From the NCBI GenBank assembly GCA_002067205.1, contig MVQL01000133.1, positions 62,001 to 126,000 of the forward strand: a stretch of 64,000 nt of DNA. The letters run 5' to 3'. The position numbers and the translations under genes are program-made. The number at the start of each line of letters is the position of its first letter. Position 1 is the stretch's first letter. Positions 9,301 through 16,596 of the stretch are shown here, one piece after another. Source of the stretch: Pelotomaculum sp. PtaB.Bin104. Its GTDB lineage: Bacteria > Bacillota > Desulfotomaculia > Desulfotomaculales > Pelotomaculaceae. The notes under the pieces were generated by a model. The model searched no databases and was not told the origin of the DNA. It saw only the letters and a program-made list of their open reading frames with translations.

Positions 9301-11358
9301 TTAATTTTGTTCCTTGCTTGGCAGGATATCCACAGTCATGGATTGTCCCAACAGCAGGTAATAGTTAGTCTGGGTCTCATTTAGCTTAATGTTGTCACCC
9401 AACTTGACTCCCAAACGGCCAATTTCAGAAATTAGAGCTTTTACTTCCTGGCTCTTTTCAGTCTCGTAGGCTAAAAGCTTTTCCCTTATTTTGATATACA
9501 GTTCCGGCAGGTCTTTTCCTTTCAAAGTAAGTCGCTTAAGCCAGGTCAAAGCATTTGTACCTACGTTCACCCCCCTGGCCCCCTGCACTTGCAGCAGTTT
9601 TCCATAAAGCACGCCAACGAGAAAAGAAAAAGCTTTTTCAGGTGTGTCGATACCGCTTTCAGGCCCGAAGTAAGGCTTCAATGAGTCCAGCTCCGGCTTA
9701 AAGATACTGCTTTCCATGTCTATTACCCCCACACGTTTGAAATAATACAGCCACATGCTTAAATGTCTAATCCATCCTGCCCCGGTTAAATACGGTCCCT
9801 TTTTGCTGCTTCCCTCATATAAAATTCCTTTATAACCATCCTTTTTTTCAATTGCCTCCAGCCAGTACCAGCGTGCGGTAGTCATTATTTCTTCCCAAAA
9901 ACGATCCGGCGTTATTTTGTTTTGACGATATACATATTCTGCAATTAACCGTTTCAATTGAAATAAACGCTTGCTTTTGTTCGCTTCCTCAGCCTTTTTT
10001 CCACCTGGCCTCAGAAATAAAGGACGCAAAGCTCTTAAGGATAAATCCGGTTTAAAATTTGTCTGCCCCTGCCGCAGTGGTACCTTTGGGAAAAGAGGGT
10101 GGTTCCAATTGTTTGCTTCCGCGTTAAATTCCGAAAGCTCTCTTAAGCGGCTTGGGAGAACGTTATTAATCATACCGGTAACATTTTCTATGTTTTGACC
10201 AATATCAGCCCATATAAATACAAAATTTAATATTGCATCATTGTCCTTTAAAATATCGAGCAGAGATTCTTCGTCAATTTCCACATCAGTGGCCATGTTG
10301 TCGATATATGAGTTTGTTTCCCTCAACACCTCTAAGCGGGCATCAAAAGACAAGCCTGGTAAAAATATGGGGATTATCAGGGCATTGTCACCGGCTATCC
10401 TGGCACTGAAGGGCTGCCGGTCTTTATTAGGCCCACCTTTTTTCAGAACATGAAATTTATATACATATAATAGATCAGCACAGGAGCTACATAAGGCATA
10501 TCTCTTCCAGGCCTGCAGGGTTTCTAAACCCGGAAAGGCGCCTGCCCGGTCAGCATTAATTAAGTTTATTCCTGCACCCTTAAGCGCATTGGGATAAACA
10601 TCTGTGTTGGTAGCATTGCATAAACTGCATGATTCTTTTTTAGCTACAGGAGCAGCTTTTGTTACATATCTTTCCCCAGCCAGCTTATCAGTCAGTAAGT
10701 AATCAATATACAGTGTGTTTTCTCCAGGTAACAGACCGTTTGAATCCCTGACGGTCAGAAAAACTGTACCGCTTTGAGGTCCAATTTTGTCAACCGCGCA
10801 TGATAACATATTAGCATAACCATCTTCCTGCCACTTTACAGATGTTCCATCAGGAAGTATGACAGTAGAACAGCTCAGGATACCTATTATATCTCTAAAA
10901 TAAGCGGACCAGCTTTTTTTTGCTTCATCTACTTCCTTAAAATATTTCATTGTTGACTCTAGTATTTTTTCTGATGGCCCTCCTCCCCTTTTCCGATCAT
11001 AATTTCTTTTTATTAAAGGTCCGTATTGAGCGCTTTGGGAGCCTGATGGCTTCATAAACGGCAATTTATCCGGGGTACACGCCCCTTCATAACCATCTTT
11101 ACCGGTGATGATATCTTGGACTGTTAACCGTGCTGCACGTTCACCTTCATCATTAATACAACTGTCCAGGATGTAAACAGTCTCAATTTTACCGCTGTCC
11201 TCAACAAGGTAAGGAAAAATCTTGCCAGGATTGTTTTGTCGCAAATCCTGGTACCAACTTTCCGTATCGGCGGATGGTTGTCCACTAGTCAATTCTTGTA
11301 CCAGGTAATCCAGTGCCAGTGTGCGCATTGCCCCAATCAAATAATCACATCCCTTCAA
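9301..11358 (-). CDS. cas8b: Cascade large subunit Cas8b (Csh1/TM1802 type)
   Basis: At 685 residues this is the I-B large subunit, which recognises the PAM. A central zinc-finger-like segment has two Cys pairs (CSLC near residue 245 and CSSC near residue 295) as in TM1802-family Cas8b. The coordinates use a TTG start; an ATG ten codons further in (MRTLALDYL) is an alternative. Cas8 sequences diverge fast, so the call rests on the zinc pairs, the length and the position between cas6 and cas7. Confidence 0.9.
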   Translation of the reverse strand: MKGCDYLIGAMRTLALDYLVQELTSGQPSADTESWYQDLRQNNPGKIFPYLVEDSGKIETVYILDSCINDEGERAARLTVQDIITGKDGYEGACTPDKLPFMKPSGSQSAQYGPLIKRNYDRKRGGGPSEKILESTMKYFKEVDEAKKSWSAYFRDIIGILSCSTVILPDGTSVKWQEDGYANMLSCAVDKIGPQSGTVFLTVRDSNGLLPGENTLYIDYLLTDKLAGERYVTKAAPVAKKESCSLCNATNTDVYPNALKGAGINLINADRAGAFPGLETLQAWKRYALCSSCADLLYVYKFHVLKKGGPNKDRQPFSARIAGDNALIIPIFLPGLSFDARLEVLRETNSYIDNMATDVEIDEESLLDILKDNDAILNFVFIWADIGQNIENVTGMINNVLPSRLRELSEFNAEANNWNHPLFPKVPLRQGQTNFKPDLSLRALRPLFLRPGGKKAEEANKSKRLFQLKRLIAEYVYRQNKITPDRFWEEIMTTARWYWLEAIEKKDGYKGILYEGSSKKGPYLTGAGWIRHLSMWLYYFKRVGVIDMESSIFKPELDSLKPYFGPESGIDTPEKAFSFLVGVLYGKLLQVQGARGVNVGTNALTWLKRLTLKGKDLPELYIKIREKLLAYETEKSQEVKALISEIGRLGVKLGDNIKLNETQTNYYLLLGQSMTVDILPSKEQN

Positions 11359-11445
11359 ATCAATAATTATATTTTGATTTGATTTGCAATGAGGGTATCA
11401 TCAACCCAATTTTAACCATCAAGCCCAATAGTGTGCCAAAAGCGT

Positions 11446-12183
11446 TTATTTTATCTTTTCCACACACCCATATCCCTGGCTTCCCTTGCTTCCGATCCCC
11501 GTATCCAGCCCTATTTGCAACAGTTCCCGCGGTCCTTGCAGCTTAAGGCGGCCAGTATAACCTTTTATAACGGTTCCCTTGTAAGACATCACATGCAGAC
11601 GGGGCCTGTCCAATGGTATCACCCGGACATCTCCTTCTGCAGGCTTTTTATCATATAAGGCTTCGAATTTTCTGCGCAGGTTAGCAGTGATCAGCTTGTT
11701 GAATTCACCCTCACCCGGCTGGTAATAGCAGGTATACTTGCCACCCTCCGGTTTTAAAAGCGTACTATAGGTGACAACAGGCGAAAGGGTCCGTACAACC
11801 AAAAGGCTGTCCTCTACTTTTTGTTCTTCAAGCCGGACCTCAGTTACCTTCATTTTCACCTCCCCCAACCGTATGTTGCTTTTCGTCAGCAGATTGTTAA
11901 CCATGGAAAGGAAAAACTCCATGTCCGGTGAGGAAATGACCAGGCGGGCACCCTCCGGGAAGGCAATTTTGCCGCTGGCTTTGTCCATTATGAATTTGCC
12001 AGTCAGGCGCGAAAAGCTCCACAGCTTATACTCTCTACCTCCGGCGGTATGCCCTTTATCATGGTAGCGCTTAGCCACATCTTGGGGCAGCGCAGCATAA
12101 ATGGCTGATTGAATAAAATGGTTATATTGTAAAGGGATAGCCTGAGCCGTCGAATCAATTTTTAAACTTATATACGCGTGCAA
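11446..12183 (-). CDS. cas6: crRNA-processing endoribonuclease Cas6
   Basis: A 245-residue RAMP protein with the C-terminal glycine-rich loop of Cas6 (GIGSKGSQGYG) and an N-terminal YNHFIQSAIY segment carrying a candidate catalytic His. Cas6 cuts the pre-crRNA within each repeat and leaves the ATTGAAAC handle. It is the first gene of the cas operon. The start is a TTG placed 7 nt after an AGGAG Shine-Dalgarno. Confidence 0.94.
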   Translation of the reverse strand: MHAYISLKIDSTAQAIPLQYNHFIQSAIYAALPQDVAKRYHDKGHTAGGREYKLWSFSRLTGKFIMDKASGKIAFPEGARLVISSPDMEFFLSMVNNLLTKSNIRLGEVKMKVTEVRLEEQKVEDSLLVVRTLSPVVTYSTLLKPEGGKYTCYYQPGEGEFNKLITANLRRKFEALYDKKPAEGDVRVIPLDRPRLHVMSYKGTVIKGYTGRLKLQGPRELLQIGLDTGIGSKGSQGYGCVEKIK

Positions 12184-12726
12184 AATAACACTCCTAACTC
12201 CGCTGCATTGACTGGATAAACCGTAATTTTATTTTTAACAATTCGTAATTGAGGCACCGGCCTCTCCATTTATAGGTTGCGTAGTATTTAAGTATGATGA
12301 TGACAAAAGTATCCGACAATAGCTTGTCAGTTGTCATAAAAAATTTTTTAATTCTTTATATTCCTTGAGAAGAACAAACTTTATCCTAAGCGATCCAAAT
12401 GATAGCATACCCCCAATACATCGCACGATGTTGTTTAAACACCCAAAAAACAAAAAATAATTAAAAAATACAACATTCGACACAAATTATTATAACCTAA
12501 ACTTACCACTATTGGGACAATTATTCGATATTTACCATTTCATCTTTTCCGGATTGGATACTCCAAGTCCTGAATGCCTTACCTACGTGCGGAATTTCTG
12601 CACGGCTTACATTTGTCTTTTCTGAACACCTATTGACATTGACCGGCCTAGGACGGTACTCCACTTGCGATGTTCTGTGTAGGAACGAGCAGATATTTTC
12701 AAAAGATCGGATATTATAAAACTTAT
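12184..12726. other. Intergenic region upstream of the cas operon
   Basis: It should hold the leftward cas promoter. A TTGTCG box with CATACT 17 bp downstream on the minus strand near 12290-12320 is a weak candidate. No convincing gene is seen on either strand. Short inverted repeats occur around 12584-12602. Confidence 0.4.
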
Positions 12727-12728
12727 GT

Positions 12729-12757
12729 TTGACAAACACGAGTACGTAGGATACAAT
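12729..12757 (+). promoter_or_regulatory. Sigma-A promoter of the DUF1659/DUF2922/YvrJ genes
   Basis: TTGACA at 12729-12734 and TACAAT at 12752-12757 are separated by exactly 17 bp, close to consensus. The expected transcript start is near 12764, the first base of the hairpin that follows. Confidence 0.85.
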
Positions 12758-12763
12758 ATGACT

Positions 12764-12795
12764 GACCGGTAAATTCTGCCGGTCTTTTCATTTTT
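12764..12795 (+). terminator. Hairpin at the transcript start, possible attenuator
   Basis: GACCGG (12764-12769) pairs with CCGGTC (12779-12784) and is followed by TTTTCATTTTT. It sits immediately after the promoter and before the DUF1659 gene, so it would be the first structure on the RNA. It resembles an intrinsic terminator or a stabilising 5' hairpin. Confidence 0.6.
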
Positions 12796-12854
12796 ATAGG
12801 CGGGTCCCTGCTTACCGGTCGGGGCCTGCCACAATCAGAAAGGGGGATAAGATT

Positions 12855-13079
12855 ATGGCGGTAACTAACGTTCCGGTGGGCACAGCCTTAAAGCTTAAGC
12901 TGAATACCGGCACGGACGGCAGCGGCAACCCGGTCTTCCGGACCAAGAGCCTGAGCAACGTCAAGCCCACAGCCGCGCACCAGGACATCTTTGATGTCGC
13001 AGTTTCCCTGTCCGGCCTGCAGGAGTACACGCTCAGCAGCATCAGCCGGGTGGACAGCGGCGAGCTGATTCAAGCCTAG
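12855..13079 (+). CDS. DUF1659-family small protein
   Basis: A 74-residue protein matching the DUF1659 pattern (MAVTNVPVGTALKLKLNTG at the start and an SLSGLQEYTLSSISRV segment near the end). The family is common in spore-forming Firmicutes and of unknown function; it is usually paired with a DUF2922 gene and a YvrJ-like gene, as here. The ATG follows an AAAGGGGG Shine-Dalgarno. No signal peptide or membrane segment is present. Confidence 0.85.
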   Translation: MAVTNVPVGTALKLKLNTGTDGSGNPVFRTKSLSNVKPTAAHQDIFDVAVSLSGLQEYTLSSISRVDSGELIQA

Positions 13080-13163
13080 CGGATAAACCAGCGCTTAAGC
13101 CCGGCAAGGCGAGGGGCCTGGCCGGGTGACTAACTGATTAATATAAGAAAGGGGGCGAGGCAA

Positions 13164-13385
13164 TTGGCAAAGGTGCTCCGCATGAGCTTTAAAAACGAAG
13201 GCGGCAATACAGTCAGCATCAGCCTGGACGCGCCAAAGGAGACCCTGACCGCAGCCGAGGTGGAAGCGGCCATGGACCTGGTGATCACCAAGAACATCTT
13301 CACCTCTTCCGGCGGCAACCTGGTGGCTAAGTCCGACGCCAAGATTATCGACACCACCGTGACCGACCTGTACACACCTGCGTAA
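13164..13385 (+). CDS. DUF2922-family small protein
   Basis: A 73-residue protein fitting DUF2922 (MAKVLRMSFKNEGG start, LTAAEVEAAMDLVI middle). Function is unknown. The start is TTG, chosen because AAAGGGGG lies just upstream and because the N-terminus then matches the family. It is 84 bp downstream of the DUF1659 gene and in the same direction, so the two are probably co-transcribed up to the terminator at 13420. Confidence 0.85.
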   Translation: MAKVLRMSFKNEGGNTVSISLDAPKETLTAAEVEAAMDLVITKNIFTSSGGNLVAKSDAKIIDTTVTDLYTPA

Positions 13386-13419
13386 TCAGGTTAAGTTAAA
13401 AGCCATAGGGTGGTTTTAC

Positions 13420-13443
13420 AAGGGAGGGCAAACCTCCCTTTTT
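13420..13443 (+). terminator. Intrinsic terminator after DUF2922
   Basis: AAGGGAGG (13420-13427) and CCTCCCTT (13433-13440) form an 8-bp stem followed by Ts. It separates the DUF1659/DUF2922 pair from the YvrJ-like gene. Confidence 0.8.
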
Positions 13444-13580
13444 AAACGCCAGGCGGGATGCCACCGACGCGGTATAACCGTACAGCTGGCGCTGTGAATT
13501 CATGTAATGTTAACGACAGTGGCCTATGGACAGCTCAGGCGTCCGGGTGAACTATAAAAAATAAAAGGGGGCGCTAGAAG

Positions 13581-13763
13581 GTGGAAGAAACCTTAAAGCT
13601 TGCGGCAAATTACGGCTTTCCGATGGTGGTGGCCGGCTATTTGCTAATCCGGCTGGAGCCGGTAATCAAAGATTTGCAGAAGAGCATTAACTCGCTGACC
13701 ATTGTGGTCGCCAGGCAAAGCGGCCTGGAGCTGGATGAAATCAGCAAGATCGTCAACGGGTAA
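13581..13763 (+). CDS. YvrJ-family small membrane protein
   Basis: A 60-residue protein with a GTG start after an AAAGGGGG Shine-Dalgarno. The sequence ANYGFPMVVAGYLLIRLE is the YvrJ signature: one N-terminal hydrophobic segment (about 8-24) and a charged helix. YvrJ-like proteins are found next to DUF1659 and DUF2922 in many Firmicutes; the role of the trio is unknown. Confidence 0.82.
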   Translation: MEETLKLAANYGFPMVVAGYLLIRLEPVIKDLQKSINSLTIVVARQSGLELDEISKIVNG

Positions 13764-13779
13764 AATGAGAGATGGAAAA

Positions 13780-14114
13780 CCGCTTCCAGGTACAGTGGGA
13801 TGATTCAAGCAAAACAGCAGGTAGCAGCCAATAATTAACAGTAATGCCAGTTGTATATAGGCGGACCCGAGCCCGGTAATAAAAATCGCAATATCTGTTA
13901 ACCTTTCACTGGCATAGCTCTAAATGAATTTTCCCACCACTGTGTCAAATGTCCCCAGTTCTTGTTCTAAAAGGTCTTCAACAAAAGCAGAAAACACTAA
14001 AAGCAGCGAGGCCGCCACAATCCCCCAGGTCATATGGATCCCAAGTTTGCCTTGGACTACCCGGACCAGAATAAACATCCTTTTTATTTGCGACCATAGA
14101 TTAATCAAAGTCAT
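13780..14114 (-). pseudogene. PAP2-type phosphatase remnant with in-frame TAG
   Basis: The first 64 codons (from 14114) encode a membrane segment followed by EDLLEQELGTFD, the N-terminal pattern of PAP2-superfamily phosphatases. A TAG stop at 13918-13920 interrupts it, but the same frame stays open to about 13780 and continues with a second membrane segment (TDIAIFITGLGSAYIQLALL). The catalytic part that should follow is missing, since the frame runs into the YvrJ-like gene. This is therefore a truncated, nonsense-mutated gene. The family call rests on the N-terminal pattern only. Confidence 0.6.
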
Positions 14115-14135
14115 GTAAATCCTTCCTTGTTATAT

Positions 14136-14417
14136 TCATATCCGGCCCGTAGGGGCAACAGACCTGAACATCACTTTTAGCTCATAAACACCATCACTGC
14201 CTCTTTTCTCAATGTCGAATCCCATTGTCTCAAATAAATGGAACACTGGCCCATTTTCCATGAGCACTTCAGCGTAAAAACCAAGCAGACCCTGTTTCAT
14301 TGCCAGGTAAGTAAGGTATGACAGTAATTCCGCTCCAATTCCCCGGTTCTGATAATCATCCCGCACAACAAAGGTGACCTCAGCAGTATGGGTTGTATCT
14401 ATAATGTATTGTCCCAT
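14136..14417 (-). pseudogene. GNAT acetyltransferase, C-terminal fragment
   Basis: The 93 codons contain the acetyl-CoA-binding motif of the GNAT fold (VVRDDYQNRGIGAELLSYL, with R/Q-x-x-G-x-G/A) and the C-terminal LHL-like segment HLFETMGFDIEKR. The N-terminal half of a GNAT domain is absent and the upstream frame is closed by TAG just before the first ATG. It most resembles the acetyltransferase domain attached to acyl-CoA synthetase-like proteins in syntrophic Clostridia. Next to the PAP2 remnant, it marks a decayed stretch. Confidence 0.6.
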
Positions 14418-14885
14418 ACCCTAAAATAATGTTGCTTACTTCACCTAAATCCATAATCAGTACTCCCTCTACAATCTAACGTTTACTCTTGATGCTTGGT
14501 TACATCTTCTCATTAAACCGGACCTGGCTTGCTCATCATCATTGATATCCATTTCAATAAAGTGAATCTTGTATAATTGTATTATACGCCAACTGTTTTA
14601 AATAGCTTAGCATTTCTTCCATAAACATTTAGGCCTATAAGATTTGAGGTAATTATAATGAGTTGTATGAGATCATAAAGCTACTCAATGGATAAAGGAA
14701 GGGCAGGTACTACCCTGCCCAAACCTGGCGTGGCTAATACAGCTAGACAAATCCTTAAGGACGTGGGGTTAAAATAGACCCAGAATCCCGCGTGGCGCTC
14801 TGGTTGCTCACCAGTAGAGCCGTACCCTCCAGGTAGGGTACTCCCTCTGGCGGGCTGGAAACAATATAATGGTCACCATAGTACA
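14418..14885. other. Gene-free stretch with structured elements
   Basis: No intact gene is seen. It contains a GC-rich hairpin (GGGCAGG 14701-14707 with CCTGCCC 14714-14720) and a predicted three-way junction at 14787-14854: outer stem CCCGC/GCGGG, one arm CTCTGG with CCAGTAGAG, a second arm GTACCCT (14822-14828) with AGGGTAC (14835-14841). It could be a small RNA or a mobile-element end. I do not recognise the family. Confidence 0.4.
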
Positions 14886-14914
14886 TTGACACGCATAGTA
14901 ATATGTTGTATATT
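14886..14914 (+). promoter_or_regulatory. Sigma-A promoter of the padR operon
   Basis: TTGACA at 14886-14891 and TATATT at 14909-14914 with a 17-bp spacer. The overlapping ATGTTGTATATTGTAT sequence is roughly dyadic, which would suit autoregulation by PadR. Confidence 0.8.
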
Positions 14915-14934
14915 GTATTTAAGGGGTGAGGAAA

Positions 14935-15264
14935 ATGGTAGATTCAAAAATTTCTTCTGACTTGATAAGAGGACATATAGATACCATTATTCTTAAACTT
15001 TTAATGAGTGGCGATAAATACGGTTACGAAATATCTAAGTTAGTACGTTCAGGTACAAACGGTGATTATGAACTTAAAGAAGCTACGATGTACTCAAGCC
15101 TGAAAAGACTGGAACATGAGGGAAACATAATTTCATATTGGGGAAATGAAACCCAGGGAGGACGAAGAAAATATTATCAAATAACTGATAATGGTAAAAG
15201 GATATATATTGAGAATAAAAAAAAATGGGAGTTTATAAAACGGATAGTAGATAGTCTAATTTAA
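14935..15264 (+). CDS. PadR-family transcriptional regulator
   Basis: A PadR winged-helix repressor of about 109 residues. The pattern IRGHIDTIILKLLMSGDKYGYEI and the wing GGRRKYYQIT are diagnostic. The ATG at 14935 is preferred over an in-frame GTG at 14926 because the Shine-Dalgarno AAGGGGTGAGG lies just ahead of it and the family starts at this point. It is followed 11 bp later by a permease-prefix gene, a common PadR partner, so PadR probably controls that gene and itself. Confidence 0.9.
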   Translation: MVDSKISSDLIRGHIDTIILKLLMSGDKYGYEISKLVRSGTNGDYELKEATMYSSLKRLEHEGNIISYWGNETQGGRRKYYQITDNGKRIYIENKKKWEFIKRIVDSLI

Positions 15265-15275
15265 GAAAGGAGGAA

Positions 15276-15998
15276 ATGAAGATGAACAAAAAATTAAAAA
15301 AATATTTGGATGGTGTTTTTTCACCTTATAATGAATTGAAAGCTGTCAAAGAATTAAAAGAGGAATTGTACATTGATTTACAGGAAAAGATGAACGACTT
15401 AAAAAGGGAGGGTTATGATGAAGATATTGCTTTCAATATGACAATTGATTCAATCGGAGAAGTTTCCGAAATTATCGAAACCATAAATACAAAAACAAGA
15501 GAATTGCAGCAAATTGTAGGTATGGACTTTTCAAAAATTGACTTAAACAATTATGATTTTAGTGCAGAAAAGATTAATAATGGAAAATTCAATTATAGCA
15601 ATCTGAAGGGATCCGATTTCAGCCATTCTGATTTAAGGAACAGTTCATTTAAATGCAGTAATCTGGAAAATGCCAAATTTGATGGTTCTGATCTTTCTGG
15701 TGCTAAAATAGTTAAGGCCAGCCTAAAAGGGGCAAGTTTTAAGGACACCATTCTGGACAATACTTATTTCAACTGCTCAGACTTATCCGGTATCTGCTTT
15801 GATAATCAAAAATTAAATGGTACAATCTTTGATTATTCAGGACTAAAAGGTACAACATTCAAAAACGCAGTACTTAAGAATGTCACCTTTAAAACGGATG
15901 TAAAAAAGACGGTTTTTGAGGGTGCAATTATGGATAAACTTACTTATGCTATTCTAAGGGGTTACAAAGCAAAATTGGACAATGTAACTGTAATATAA
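15276..15998 (+). CDS. Permease-prefix domain plus pentapeptide-repeat protein
   Basis: A 240-residue soluble protein. Residues 1-75 resemble permease prefix domain 1 (LKEELYIDLQEKMNDLKREGYDEDIAFNM cut in two helices), which normally precedes a membrane permease in PadR operons. Residues about 85-230 form a right-handed pentapeptide-repeat helix with A(D/N)LxX-like units such as NLKGSDFSHSDLRNSSF. No transmembrane segment is found. A GAAAGGAGG Shine-Dalgarno precedes the ATG. Function is unknown; other pentapeptide proteins mimic DNA or bind membranes. The fusion itself is the notable point. Confidence 0.8.
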   Translation: MKMNKKLKKYLDGVFSPYNELKAVKELKEELYIDLQEKMNDLKREGYDEDIAFNMTIDSIGEVSEIIETINTKTRELQQIVGMDFSKIDLNNYDFSAEKINNGKFNYSNLKGSDFSHSDLRNSSFKCSNLENAKFDGSDLSGAKIVKASLKGASFKDTILDNTYFNCSDLSGICFDNQKLNGTIFDYSGLKGTTFKNAVLKNVTFKTDVKKTVFEGAIMDKLTYAILRGYKAKLDNVTVI

Positions 15999-16066
15999 GA
16001 CAGGACAACTTTATCCCTGTCCCCGGCACCCTGCTTCTTTTTCGTAGTTATCTTTAATTTGCTCAT
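15962..16066 (-). CDS. Possible 34-residue basic peptide
   Basis: A short frame starting MSKLKITTKKKQGAGDRD has an AAAGGAGG Shine-Dalgarno 9 nt upstream and lies downstream of the leftward promoter of the duplicated regulatory element at 16172-16257. It overlaps the 3' end of the pentapeptide gene on the other strand. It may be the broken start of a larger gene that once paralleled the polymerase operon. Real translation is uncertain. Confidence 0.35.
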   Translation of the reverse strand: MSKLKITTKKKQGAGDRDKVVLSYITVTLSNFAL

Positions 16067-16171
16067 AGTGAGTGACCTCCTTTTTATTGCCCCGCCCGCA
16101 GCCTTGGACCGGTGCCGGGCGAGGCTAGCTGCATACATCACCTCCCGGCATAATGAACAAGTAATTTTCTG

Positions 16172-16266
16172 TTGACAACAGCACAAATAGGAATTATTAA
16201 GATTTTATATTAATCAATCTTCCTCGTTATTGTAGTAACTTCAGGAATCTATGTCAAGGAAGTTAC
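16172..16266. promoter_or_regulatory. Face-to-face promoter element, copy 1
   Basis: Rightward TTGACA (16172-16177) with TATTAA 17 bp later, and leftward TTGACA/TACAAT (+ strand TGTCAA 16252-16257, ATTGTA 16229-16234) also spaced 17 bp, point at each other. An 8-bp inverted repeat GTAACTTC (16235-16242) and GAAGTTAC (16259-16266) overlaps the leftward promoter and may be an operator. About 110 bp here resemble 17900-18012. Downstream on the right there is no rightward gene, so this copy seems partly orphaned. Confidence 0.65.
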
Positions 16267-16369
16267 TGGATTTTTTTGAAGATTATTTTTCAGCTTCAGC
16301 GCTGATAAAAAAACACCCGCCATAATGGTGTAGGAAGATGGTTCAGTCGCTTTCGCATCGTGCTCTGAA

Positions 16370-16573
16370 CTAAGTATAACTGTTCAATTTTTTCAGGCCT
16401 ACTTCAGCCTTGCAGTGCCAGCATTTGGTGTAATAATCGGCCTGCCATGGCCCTGCAGTTGCTGCAAGGCGCACCTCTGAATGCGTATTCTTTGCTGCAT
16501 CAATAATTCTGCTGCCGCAATGCGGGCATTGAACCCGCTTATGGATTAATTTTGCTACGACTGTTTTTTTCAT
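16370..16573 (-). CDS. Small zinc-ribbon protein
   Basis: A 67-residue protein with two Cys pairs, CPHC (residues 16-19) and CWHC (residues 52-55), giving a four-Cys zinc ribbon. Its ATG lies 24 bp downstream of the polymerase gene stop and it is read in the same direction, so it is probably the last gene of that operon. The specific role is unknown; nucleic-acid binding is a reasonable guess. Confidence 0.7.
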   Translation of the reverse strand: MKKTVVAKLIHKRVQCPHCGSRIIDAAKNTHSEVRLAATAGPWQADYYTKCWHCKAEVGLKKLNSYT

Positions 16574-16596
16574 CCCACTCCTCCGTTTTGGGTAAG

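Noticed and set aside
14460-14640. Possible glutaredoxin-like remnant on the minus strand (EMDINDDEQARSG)
   Set aside because: Too short and in broken frames to support a family call.
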